This document shows, in pieces, positions 12,901 through 26,500 of a DNA stretch of 64,000 nt. Each line of letters starts with the position of its first letter. The first letter of the stretch is position 1. Below the pieces are notes generated by a model. The model had not been told where the DNA came from. It did no database searches and worked only from the letters and a program-made list of their open reading frames with translations. The position numbers and the translations under genes were made by a program. Origin of the DNA: Siniperca chuatsi (lineage: Eukaryota; Chordata; Actinopteri; Centrarchiformes; Sinipercidae); the NCBI RefSeq assembly GCF_020085105.1, contig NC_058064.1:12417001-12481000 (forward strand). Direction: 5' to 3'.

Positions 12901-15900
12901 CTTATTCTTTATTTAATCTTTTAATTTTAACACATTCATGATCTATCATCTTTTTCTCTTTTTGTATTTGTATTGTTCTCTCTGCTTTCCCCACATAAAA
13001 CAGGCTGAATGTTTGGTTTGTAGGTGTTTCCTGGTGAAATCAAAACACAAAGGTTCACACAGTCACTCCTGTGTGTATACAGGAGCTTGGAAATAGATTT
13101 CATGTGTGTTATGTGCATTTACACATTGATTATGTGAAAAAGTTCTATGTAAAAACAATTTACCCAGAGTGTACGTTCGTGCACACTCACCTCCACATCT
13201 GTGCGTTGAGGTGTTTCTCCACCATGTTCTGGAGGGCCAGCCGCATCCTGTCCCATCGCCTGTCGAACACATAGTGGCCCCGTCCCATCAGCCTGCTGTT
13301 GAATATGCAAAACTGGAGGGAAAAAGAAGAGGGAGGGTCAAAGGGATTGGGACAGTATGGAAGTAAGTTGAAGCATGGAGAGAGATGTTGATGGGAAAAG
13401 GTAGAAGAAGAGAAGACACGTGAGATAGATACACAGAGTGGTAAAAGAGAAAAATGTAGGCAGATGAATGAAGAGGGTGCAGAGAAAAACAAAGAAAAAA
13501 ACAGAAACAGAGACAGAAACAGGGAGTTAGTAAAAGGTGGGTAGACAGAGCAAGATGTGGAGTGAAAGAGGCATCAAATGACAGAAACGGAGAGATAGAT
13601 TGAAAGAGAGAGCAGATGGAAAAATACCAAATTAAGACTGATATGAAAGATGATCTAACACAAGCAAAACTAAAATATACTCAAGAACTTAACAAGTTCA
13701 GAGATTTAAAAAAAAGCTTTAAACCCGAACATCTCTACATTATTACCAAATCAATGCCTGTTTTTAGTTTCTAACAGAAGACCTGACTATCCGGCTTATG
13801 AGAGTAGGCAGCTCAAACTTTTAATGTCTCTGGTTTAGTGACAACCCTTACCTCTTTTTTTTGTTGCATAATTCCTCTAAATGGCATATTATATTTTTAC
13901 CTGCAGGGTAAAAATGGAAAATGTTGCCTCTAACTTGTGTGAATGGGTATTTAATACCCCAGGGTTATGGGCCATAAAAATGTCTGTTAGTGCAGCATTA
14001 GTAGTCAAAGTATTTACCCCTAAAGGCTGTGGGTGGTGATTGGAGTAGTGAAAGGCAGGTCTGTCAGTTTCCTCTGGAGTCTCTGCATCTCCTTCGTCAC
14101 TGGAAAGTCGACTGCCATCTCCTGCTGCCGTCACCCAACTGTGGGGAGACGGCTCTGGGTTAGGGGCTGGCACTAGGGGCAGAGGACTGGAGGTGGAGAT
14201 GTTGGAGCCTGGAGCCCTTGGGTGGACATGTTAGAAATAGAGAGAGGTGAATGAAGGGGAAAGAGACAGAAGTGGAGGGGGAGACAAAGGGAAATGAGGA
14301 GAAGAGGAAGGGAGAGAACATGAGAAAAGTTTGTAGTATGGAGAAGCAAAGAAGAGATTGGGAGAGAGAAGGGAGAGGGTGTTAAACAGAGATGAAGTGA
14401 AAGAGTGAGAGTGTGTGTTAGAAAAAAAAACCCAGAAGAGTAATGGGGAAGAGGGAGAAGAATGGCAGAGGAAAAATAAATGAAGAGGAAAAGAATGAAA
14501 GAAAAGAGAAAGGGGAAGAAAGCAAGATTAAGGGACAGAGTGGAAGAGAAGGGAGAAAACAAAAGAAAAAGACAGAATGACAGAAAAGTCTTAACAGATA
14601 AACACAAAAGCTCATGTCATATCTACACCAACATGTTTGCTACAGTGACAAAACCCCAAATAACTTCCTTTTTCAAAACAGAGGATCATCTTGTAAGCAT
14701 AAAGAGGAAATGAGTTTCTTGCAGGGCATGGCAGACTTGCTATTCTTTTACCATTGTTTCTCCCTACTAGCGCTCTTGTTTACAGCATCCCCTGGTGGAA
14801 AAAACATGAACAGACAAGGATTTCCCATGCATCTGTCTGGGCCCAGTACAGTTAAACTCCAGTAATGTGATTAAAAGTGATATTTAAGAAAAAGTAAAGA
14901 TACATTGCTGAAAAAGTCTTAAATGATGTGCAAAGGTGTTCAGAATAAATAACTGAACGTAAATAATGCTTGTAAATAAATTAATTAATAAAAAAAGTGC
15001 TGCTTTTCAAAAAACAAAAATACAGTTGGAAAACTGCATAGTCTACTATTACATGTTTTGACTTCATATTAAGAAATATTTTGTTAGATAATAATCTTCA
15101 TTTTAAAGACTGATTCGACTCTCTGAACTTAAATTTGGGTTACTTGAAATAAATATAGGCAACATATAAGGAAGCAAACAATAGTCATATTATTTTGAAT
15201 CTTGAAAGCAACTAAATGTAAGTGTGAAATCTAATTACTAATATTGAGGTTATTAAGGTTAAATAAAAGTTTTGCAAACAAAACATCTGGGCACCAAGGA
15301 TACTTCTTCCCCTTGTATTTTAGAAAGATTAGACACTTGGATCATGTGACTGATAGAACATAACCTGATTGAACAGAGATCTGATCAATCCTTGGTAGCC
15401 TGGATGTTCAGGTTTGAATTTTTTATCTTGAATTTTGGTGTCTTTATTTCACCAATCCAATTTGAGCAACCTGATTTTTGGACTAGATATACATTTTTAG
15501 ATCCGATAAATTACAACTTGAACTTTTGTACTCTTGAACTTTTGAATATTGGACACTCGAATTAACTGAATTTGTGAAGCTAAAATTAGGAGAGAAAAAT
15601 CCGGGTTTTGAAATTACACCACTTGAAATGACCTACTGGAATTTTTAAAAAGGTAGCTATTCAGCTACTTAAAAGATTAAATTTTGTTATCACCTTTCTT
15701 TGCTTACGCATACACATGCAGAGTTAATGCTGTGTGTGTGGGTGTCCACTGTCCTACCTGGGTATGTGTGCATTTGCCAGCCGTAGCTTCAGCGTGGACA
15801 GGGGTCGTCCATTTGGGCAGTGAGGCTTGCTGGGATATGCGGTCTCTTGTGACGTGATACTCTGGTTGCTGCCTTCCTTCCCTCCCTGCATTCCATCCCT

Positions 15901-18050
15901 GTCTTTCTCCTTCTCCTTCACTCCCTCCTTCACCTTCGCCCGCCCCTTGTGTTCGGCCAGGAGGATGTCGAAATGTTTCCTTCGGCCGGGGACGGCTCGG
16001 CGGTGGGTTAAAGAGTGAGTCTGTAGCAGCCAAATTAAAATGCAGAAAAAAAGGTTAATAGCAATTTCATACTTGTCTTTCTGTGAGCTAATAAGCACCA
16101 AGTGTTAAGAGATATTAGGTTATTTCCAGAATGACTTTGTTAATGAAAGTATTGATCTGTGAAGAATTCAGAGTGTAGCTCAAACATACTTCAGCAGGGC
16201 TGATGGCTGCACTCACAGGGGCTTGAATCATGGCTCTCTGGTTTCAGGAAAGTTTCCATAATCACTGCACCATGCTGCTGCTCACGTCACACCAGACTAA
16301 CACAGGTAAATATTGCCAGTGCATGGTGAGCTTGTCTACCCTTCCAACTACTTTGGAAGGTAACCAGTCATCAAACATTTGGTTTTCCAATAGTCCTCTA
16401 AAAAATGTGTGTGTGAGGCTGGTGAAACACTGGCTTGAATGGGTAGTATGGCTTGTGGAAGGAAAAATGTTTCCTGTACTCACTCAAAAGGACATATTGA
16501 GGGGAGGGACCTCTTCAAATGCTTTAAGGCCTGGAAGGTGCATCTTATATACTCATAAATAGCATGACTGCTAAATAACAATGTGATAAGTCACCAATTT
16601 AAAAGGCGCACTTCACCCATTTTACACAAGGTTCGGTTTACTCATCATGAGGAGTACTACTCAGCCTATGAAAGCATTTGTTTAATGTTTTCTGTGGCTC
16701 TGAAGAAGCTTTCTAAAATCTGAGAGGACAACCCTGATGACGCCACAGTGATGTCATCAGGGTTACCTCAGCTTGGGCTTGGAGACAACAAATTAATAAC
16801 AGAAAGCCCGAGTTACAAACTGGAGGTGTGGAGTTTCTAAGACGTGGGCGTTTACCAAGCAGGGAGGATCTAATGAAAGAAGCTATTCAATTGCATTATG
16901 GGAATTGTAGGAATCCAGTGTTTTTTAAGCTTGACTAAAAACACTAAGAATAAGGATATCTCGGTCTCTGCTGCACACATTTTGAGTGAGGACGAAGACA
17001 ACATAAACTGGAAGAACAATTGCGTAACTCCTGTTTTTATTTTATTCTCTCATTTAAAACCCATAACGAACTTTACATGTATCATCACTGAGCATCAGTG
17101 GTCATGAAACTTCAGTGAAACATGTAGTTTTTGGTTCCTCCTACAGGTTCCAGAGCTTGTTAAGATGCTAACAACACTATGGCACTTTTCTGTCATCAAA
17201 CAGGACTGCTAGCCTTGTGGCCTAGAGAGTGAGACGTGCCGAACCTTGGCATTTCAAAATAAATCAGGAAATCCATATAGGACTGTACGTAAACGAGCTA
17301 GACAGCTTTTTTAAGTCACTCGTGAGGATATTCACGGTTATCCCGATTCATGATTATCCCGATAATGGAAATTCACCACTATCAACTTATCTTGAGTGTT
17401 TTTTAACCCAATCTGCAATAAAATCATATGTCGCCCCATCCCTACAATGAGATTTGTAAAAAAGAAAACCGATAGACATGATTATTCTCACCAACAACTC
17501 TAAATAAAATCTACATGCCAGCCTGATACATCTTTAAGTACTTAATAACCAGTTCGAAGTGATTTGTAAAGCTTGCTAGAAGTAATTAAAGGGCAGTAAA
17601 ATAGCATTTACTGCTGAAAGATGTTGTAGACTTATCCAACATCTATAATTACCTCATCAAGGGAAGTGTAGGCCCTATAATGCTTCAGCACTGGTACCCC
17701 GCATTAACTGAGAAATGGGAAGTGCAGATGTATCAGATGCATACAGGGCGGCAGACAGGGTCATGCTGTGGTTGGAGTCCTACAGTAGTGGTGTTAGTAC
17801 ACCCTTCAATATTATTACCCTCATAAACAAACAAAGCTGCTTTCCTGGTCAGACTGCCTTAGACAGGAAGCAGGAAGATGGGTCAGAAACTATCATCGTC
17901 TCCACAGAAATTACACAGAGGCAGAGAGAATGTCTGTGTGCGTATTTGAGTTACCTTGCAGGTGAGAGACCGCGTGCAGGGTCGTTTAGTCTCAGGGTCC
18001 TGGACTCCACAGTGCTTGTTAGGATCAAACACTCGCCCTGTAAAACATGT

Positions 18051-18086
<36 letters not shown>

Positions 18087-20856
18087 TAGACTGGTACTAA
18101 AAGCCATCATTTAGTAATTTCTTCCTTCCCTCCTTCAAGTATCAAATCACATTTTCTGGGAATGGGAGCCTTACAGTACCACGAGTGCATTTATTTGTCT
18201 CTTTTGAGACGGCACTCACTGACATTTGTCTATTCACATATTCCTTTGTTCATTCATTCATTCAGTTGTCGTCTAAGGCTACTGTAGTCTAACAGAACTA
18301 TTCAGAGTGACATTACTAGCAATGCTTCCAGTTTAAAAACAGATAAATTGTACAGATCCCGCATGCTGTGACAAACCGTTCTTGACAGGACGAACTGGTA
18401 GCCTGACAGCCCAGGAAACTCTCTCCTGCTTTAATGAGTAGAATCTGAGGGGAAAATATACTTTGATGATGAAATGTAAGCCTTTACTTTTAAGACTGTG
18501 TCAGTTTGCAGCCAAAGTCTCTGATGTTTACTGTAAAGAGTCCTTCTTATGGCAAAATATGTTTTCTGTGATGAAAATCCTCAGGTGTTAGAAGTAGCAG
18601 ACTAATATGGAACATTCTTACAACGTATTTTCTCAGTCAGCTTCTTACTATGAGTATTAGGATCCTACATCAACACACGATTTTCTGCCAAAGCTGGAAC
18701 AGTTTTGTTTTTTTTTACAGGAGAGGTTTCTGTATTTCTTTGTTTCTCTGTGCTCCTCTCACTTGTTTGAAGTGTTCAGGGCTCAGTTGGAAGATGGTGT
18801 TCTGAATCTGATTGACAGTGAACTAAACTACCACCAGTCATCAAAATCGAATCAAACCACATCCGCACTGTCCTAAAGAAGCAGAGTGTTAAACATGTAA
18901 TAAATAATACCTAAAGATGTTTTTTTTTAATGTACTGTTGCTTATTCAGTCATGAATATTCAATGTTATAGAGAAATACTATATTTGAAGCCAAGTTTCC
19001 GAGGGCTTTAAGGGTTAATTCATCAGTTGTCACCAAATGTGCATACAATGAAAACATCTTCAAAGTCGTACACAGCAGTTCATACAAGCAGAAAAGACTG
19101 CTTAGTAGTATTTGATAATATCTTGTCCACTCACCCTCACATTTTCACTTTTATTTGACCTTTTTTCTCATTTAGGTTTATGCTTAGTCACAGGTAACTT
19201 TCATAAGGACAAACAACCAAGACAGTTTGATTTTGCATAAGCATATTAACATTGTTGTTGTTCTCCTAGTTAATACTGAGTTGTTGGTTGTGTTAGTTAT
19301 TATGCTTTGTCCACCTGTCATGTGTCATAAAGGTTGGGCCAGCCAGTATACATGTTCCCCCTCTTTGTCATTTAGTCAGGTCTAAGTCAGTTGTTCAGTT
19401 CTGTTGTGTGGAACTCTTTTTTTTTGTCATTTTAGTTAATATTAAATGAGTAGTTTCATTTTTTGGGTAAAAAAAAAAAAAACCCTTTTTAAAAATGTGT
19501 GCCTCGTGTCTACCTGCTCCCTAACATCCAATAAGGCAGCAACAACAGCGACCATAATAACACAACCATAAAACTGCAAAAACTGTGCACTACGGTAGGT
19601 CAAAGTTGATCCAGGAGGTAGCTCCGCCAAATCTAACTGATGTCATTCTCTTTCAAATAAAAGTTATAGATAATATGGTTAAACCAGACCATTGTTAAAA
19701 AAACTTGTTGATTGTTACTGTTTGCTTGCCATAATGGACTCAGTTGTAAAGCTGCATCTTGTGCAGTAGTTGCCAAGTCCTTTCATCTCAGCAATGGTGA
19801 ACAAATCGTTAAAAATTAAGTTTAAAAATTGTTTACATACATAAAAGCCTTCTAAATTAACCCCTTGCTACTTTCTAATACTACTTGCATTTTTTTTATA
19901 TCCTGGGTCAAATGGTGAATGTTGAAACTTAAGTCATGGAGCCTTTTCAAACCAAATTTTCTATGCTGATACAAATAGCAAAAACATTGCACAGAAACAC
20001 AGAGAGACCTTTGTTGCCCCACACAAACTACCCAGCCAACAACAACCTCCAGTCAGCGGGTTATCTTAAACAGTGCTACTGTCAGAGGGCTGTAATCTAG
20101 TGCTGGCCTTTCCTATAATCCCTGTAATCTTTCTGTGTGACATGGGTGGACAGGCAAACAGGCAAATGTACAACAACAAACATGCACTTAGACATAAACA
20201 AAGTCACATGCTCACTCACAAGTTCACACAAACTAAAAAAAAAAAGGAAGTTGGGGGGGTTAACAGACTGAAGGAAGACACTGATGAGAAAGGGAAACCA
20301 AACAACACAGAAAGCAGAACAAGATGAGTGATAAACAAGACAGTGATGAACAGCGATAATAAGCCAACAGAAAGGAGGAGACAGGAGTCTGTGAAAGAAA
20401 TAAAATTAGGCCAGAGTATGAGTGTGGGAGAGAGAAACGAGGAGGTCGAGGCAGGAGGTGGAGAGCGAGAGGATGAAAAAATATAGACACACAGGAGGTG
20501 GGGGAAATCTCTCATGAAGACAAGCAGCTTTTTGGCAGCAGGAGCTCGTGAATTAGAGGGTGTAAATCAGAGGCGTGGAGCACAGCGAGACACAGCACAA
20601 ATGGGGAGAAAGAAGAGAGAAATGAGGAGGGGAGGAAGAGGAAAAGCTTGATAGAGACATGAGACCAACAACCAGACCCTGAAGGATCTATCACAAACCT
20701 TTTTAACTTTATCGCTATTCATGTTTGTACCTCTCTTACTTCGAGAAGACCACTAGCTTAACTTTTGTGCATCCAGTTAATTTAAAAGAAAAAAAGTTTG
20801 ATAGTTAGAATGAGGCAGAAAACAGTGGCAGATGGAAGGAGAAAGCAAGGGAAAAC

Positions 20857-20891
<35 letters not shown>

Positions 20892-23488
20892 GAGAGAGAG
20901 AGACATTAAAAACTATAGGGAGGCGTCTCTCCCTTTCCAAATCACACGGTCTCACCCCACCACTGTTCTGTCTGCAGCCAAACATTCAGGCTTGAAGCTT
21001 TCCAAAGGATACAGGGATAAGAAATAGTTAGCTTCTGAGAGCATATGCATGTGTATGTAGGAATTCTTGTGTAAAGCTTATGAGAGTAATTTAAGGAGCA
21101 AAGCCAGAAATATTTAACTCTTCCAGCACAGGAATCTGTTTTCTGACCTATAGGTTGATGGATCAAGATCACAAACCAGCCATGAAAATGCAGGCAGGAA
21201 AATGATTAAATAATTAAATGTTCTCCGCTTCTTCAATGACATTTAGACTCCAGTAGAGGACTGTGGGTGCACTGTGAAGCTCTGAAGATTAAATGAGTGT
21301 AGACTGTGAAATGTGCATGCATAAGAACTTCACCTGGATCAATACAGAAAAAATAGGACTGACCTGAGAGTCTTTTCTGCGACCTGGAGGAAGTCTTAGT
21401 TCCGTTTTGCTGCTTCTTCTCCAACTGCGACGACGACGATGACGGCAGAGCGCCAGATCGGTGAGAAGGGGATGGTGACGGGGAGGGTTTCCGGTCCAGG
21501 AGGGAAGGAGAAGGTGTAGACGACGGCCGTCTGTCCAGCGGAGAGCGTGCCGGACTGGGCCGCCCGTCCAGAGACGATGGAGACGTGGTGGAGCGCGGCG
21601 TGGACGGCCCGCTGGTGCCGCGACCGTTCGTGAGCTTCTCGCTGGACCGCTGGGAGGCTAGGGGAGTGAGGGACGGAGGTTTGATGGAAGAGGGAGATGG
21701 GGAGCAAGAGGAAGTGAGGCGCACATGTGACACCGAATCGGCTCGGTTGAGGCAAGGCATCTTCTCCAGGCTTACGACTGGAAGGGATATACTGGAAAGG
21801 AGAAGACCGTAGTTAAAACATTGCATAACTGAATGTTTTGGGAGCAGCAAAAGCAGCATGCAGCATTTCAACACCTCCTAAAAAAAAAAGTGCCCACCAT
21901 GTCTTGTTCCGTGCTCCCTTTGGTGGGTAGACAGCAAGTGGGGCCTTGCTGAAGCGAGAGTGAGGGTAATCTTTAGGGACCCTGAAGGCCAGTGTGTCCC
22001 CAGGACTGGGAGCCACAGAGGGGGACACTGCAGGTGCTTTGGGCTTCATTGGTACCAGGGGGCTCCTGGAGGGGACGGGGGAGACGTGGCGCTTCTCTGA
22101 AACAGGTCAAGACAGAAGCAGAGACAAAGATCTTATGTGTAAGGTCACACAGATGGACACACACAAAAACACACTCAACAGATCAAGACACACTCCTACT
22201 ATCAAGATCATGCATTGCTAGTGGGTACTTTTTTGGATCTGATTTGCATCTAATTAGCACCTCAGTCTACTACTCAGTGTAGTACAGTGTGGTATTTACA
22301 CCAACTTGTTGTTTTTTTTACCCTGCTTAGGTGCCAGATGGCTGTGTTGCAACACAGGAGAGACAAATCTGGGCCAGAACCTTTCCACATAAAGAATGAA
22401 GTATTTACAAATCACTTAAGTGTACTTTTCTTTAATTAGCAACTTGACTGACACCATCTGAAGTGTCCTTGTGTGATGAACTCCACCAATCTGTTATTAT
22501 GTGAAGTTCAAACAAGAGCAACATTTCTAAATACTTTTTGGCCCAGATCTGACAGAATAAAACAAGCGAAAGGATGCTGAGACACAGAAAGAAACGTAGA
22601 GGGGGAAAAAAATCACAAGGCTGTCGGGGAAAAAAGCACGAGAGGAGAGGAGCTCACACTTACGGTTTTTGCTATGCATGTCTTTGTGGGAGAAGGGTGG
22701 GGAGGGAATGAAGGGGTGTGGTCCAGGACTGTGTCTCTCTCTGACTGGCTCACAGGGAAACTACACCCAAGCTACCTGAATGAAAACAGAGGGGTGAACA
22801 TGTCATAAAAACAGAAAAGGAGGTGGGGAAAACACACTGCATTGACAGTAAAACAGTAGTTTGAATTGTTAACAATGGTGTGAGCAGTACTTGAAATGAT
22901 ATGGAACTCTAAAATTATGTCAGTTTATGTTATATTATGTTCACAGTTCAAAACAAAGTTATTTTAATCTACCAGCTGATTCAAGAGGTAAATAACCAAC
23001 ATCTGTGAGACCTAGCAAGATTTAGCTGATAGATAATTTGGTAAAAAAGTTATTTTTGGGATGAGACCGGCCCTTGCAGTTAGCTGAATTTCCTGTCTGC
23101 TGATAAGATGCAAACCTAAAAATGAAGAGAGCAGTGAAATGGTGACATATACCTAAAGACAGCAGCTCAAGTACAATATATAAACTGCTAAATTTAAAAG
23201 TTACTTACAGTGTGTTTATTTAGGGAAAAAAGTGTGTAGTTATTTGTCAGTCAGCACATAATAGTGTCATTAACATTCACCTTAGAAACACGAATAAATA
23301 CTGTTGCAAATGAATAACGTACATCCATGCACAATCATCAACAAACAAAACTACACTACTACAACACAATAACAATAACAGCAAATACACAAAGCTCAGA
23401 TGTCCACAAACATTTTTCTCTCAGGCCCTGCCTTAAAATACTTGACAGATTATGACATGTACATGCCAAGGTCAAGCTAAACTACACT

Positions 23489-23532
<44 letters not shown>

Positions 23533-26500
23533 GTGACAGAGTAACTGTCAGTAAAGGTCAGGCAGACAAAACAGTAGTTACCTGGATGGAACTCCAATTC
23601 TATGAGTACATTTGTAGCCTTCTAACAGGCTTCGCTATTGGTTTACCCCATCGAGGCTTTGTCTCGTCACCCTGAGACAGATCTTTGCACTCACCACCCA
23701 ATTAGGTGGTAGCATGCATGCCCTATAAAAACAGCAGCGCACCCGTCGCTCGGCTGATGACTGACGAAAGAGGCCAGCTGGGCATGCAGTTAAAGGGCTT
23801 TGAGATTGGTAACCACTGGAGGCGAAGGCCGTTAGGGATATGATGTACTCTCAGCTTGGCCCAAATCTGTGCATACAGCAACTAAGACTCAACTGCTGAA
23901 CTGCAAAAAGAAGTTAAGTGGCCAGGCCACTGAGCACCAACAGCCTGGGGGTCCCACAGCCTAACTACATGCTCTCAAGCTTGAAGCTGAACGTAACCTG
24001 AGTGTGTAAATCCACAGACGTTGCACCAAGCGAGACATAAAGCCAGACGCCATATCCCTGACTGTGAAGCAGCCATGCAATGTCTTGCAACAACACGCCA
24101 CTGTAGAGGTCGGTTGACGAGGCAATGCTTCTGGTCCCACCCGGGTAGCACAACCCTCGTAACCTCAGGAAATCGCACCACAGAACCAAGAGCTAGCCGC
24201 TGAGCTGTCAGAGGAGCACCCTCTTTGTCACCCAGACGAACATTTCCCCAAAAACATGTGCCACTATCAGAGCAGCTAAGTACAGGATATAGAGCAAAGG
24301 CGCCTCTTCCCAGTGTGAGGGGGGGGAAAAGGTTCCCAAATGAACAACCCTGGACCTGAAAGCAACTCTCCAGTCCAGAACTCTTGTAAACCCCCCGATC
24401 CCAACTGACAAGCTAGTAGATTGACTAGTGTACAACAAACTCGTGACCAAGCAGCGCTGATGTCATGCTTTACTCAGTAAGAAGCATAAGGTTAAGATTC
24501 TGTGTGTGTGTGTGTGTTTGCATAAAGTCTGTGTCACAATGTTGTACAACCCAGTTAAAGAGTGTAGTAGTAGTCTACTAACAGCAACACGCTGAAACAA
24601 AAGGGCAAAGCAGACAGACTGACTGACCCTGTGTGTTTACTCAGAGTGCATGAGTACACATCAAAGTGTTCTGCAGGTGACTGAGGGAGAGTGTGTGTAC
24701 AATGAATATGCAAAGTGTGTCTGTGTGTATTGAAGAGATTAACCACAGCAGGCTAAGTTTAACAGGTGTGTATGTGTGGGTATGATACTAGTTGAGAACT
24801 TATACTGCAAGTGTATGTGTGTTTTTTGTCCAAGAACTATAAGTAGTTTGTATGCATTGTAGAGTGTGTAAGTCTGTGTGTGCAGTATGTATATGAGATA
24901 CTTTGTAAGAGCATAATTTTCGTAAGTAAGAATGAGCGTGTGTGTGTGCATGCGTGCAGGTGTGTAAATAGGCCAGTGGAAGCAGAGGCAGCTGTATTCA
25001 GAGTAGCAGGTTCAAAGTCCAGAGCCACATTCGCAGGTATGCTGCTACAACAGTAACAATTTCACACATTAAATCACTCATAGTTTCACACATTAAACAC
25101 ACACCATTTTAGTCAACTCAACTGCAATTCAATGAAGCTGTACTGTAGTAATGGGCATGTATGTACTTTTTCTGTGTTTTTTTAAATTAAGGTAAATAAT
25201 AAATATGAAGAAATATGATGTCAGATGTGCCCTTGTGGTTATTTGGCCAAGCCAAATACACCCCGTACTTGTGACTTTGTGGGTCCAACTCGACCCACTA
25301 TTTAAGCACTGTTGCATGCTTTGTTTTTATTTGGATTCCTGTTCATTTTTCTATTTAATACAAGAACTATTTTTTTTAATTTAAATGCTGTATGTTCCAA
25401 GATGAAAAAAATACAAAAAGTCATTCTGCAAAATGACAGAATAAAAGTTAAGATATTGATTGTGTAACTATAAATTTATGACAGTAAAATTAAAACATAT
25501 TTACAGGCAGCTTAAATTGTTTGCTAATAAAAAACTATTAAACTATTTACAGCTAGTATACCAGTATGTGCTGAAAGACATAATGAATGAACAACTTATC
25601 CCCTCCCCCAAAACAGACTCAGATTTACTGTGTTTTGAAACAGAACTCGCCTTGTGAGTAAAGAGCCGGTTGGGAGCTAAACGTACTGATTTACAATGCA
25701 TGGACGGCTGCCCAGCCAAGGTCACTAAGCCACTCGACCACAAGGGCACCCTCACTACTACGCTCTCCTGCCTGCCTGTCGTTATGGCAATGCTGAGAGC
25801 CCAGCTGGTTGCCGATTGGCTGCTAACTCATCCTGTGGGTGGAGCCATTGCATGATGAGGAAGCAGAGGCTCTCGGAGCTCAGCTGGGCTTGTTTACATT
25901 GAGAAAGGAGCAGGGGAGAGAGTGAGAGAGAGAGAGAGAGAGAGAAATAGATGTGGGAAAATTGAGAAAAGCATCTATGAAGATTCTCAGTCATTCAGGT
26001 TATCTAGAAATACTGAGTCAAAGGCAAGTAGGCTTGCTGTTTTTAAAAACAGCAAGTTATATTTAAAATACAGTATATTGCACTGGCATTCTGGTACTAT
26101 AAGCAAAGACTGCTTACAGTTGTCATAGTAATGCAACACGCTTTCTGGCAAGCAAGTCTTCCAGGTGAACAGCAGTCAGAAATAGCAACTGTGAGAGCAA
26201 ACAACAGAAAGATTTGTTGCTGTGAATAGAGTTGAAAGAATATTTGACACTGAATATTTTAACCTTCAGTACAATCTAAAATGACCGAACATTAGCTGGA
26301 TCAGATCAGACAGTAAGCATGGAGGGGTGCAATAAAAAGAAAAATCACTATGAAGGGGAGCTGAGTTTTTTTTTTAAAAAAAGCATTGCTCTCTTGCATA
26401 GATACTATGATGCATAAAGAGTCTAGAAAAGAAACTGATAAATGATAAATTATCTTAGATGTATCAAACAGAACTTTCTTGCATATGGGAGTGTACTTTG

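Larger units (their letters stand above)
18038..21363 (-). other. atxn7l1: atxn7l1 intron 5 (3.3 kb)
   Basis: AT-rich, with a GA repeat at 20857-20903, a purine-rich stretch at 20220-20680 and a TG repeat (minus sense) next to the 3' splice site. No coding block seen. Confidence 0.8.

Noticed and set aside
14173..14607. Minus-strand 144-codon open frame rich in Leu, Ser and Phe
   Set aside because: Produced by a pyrimidine-rich intron tract before exon 8; the conserved protein uses another frame and starts at 14216.
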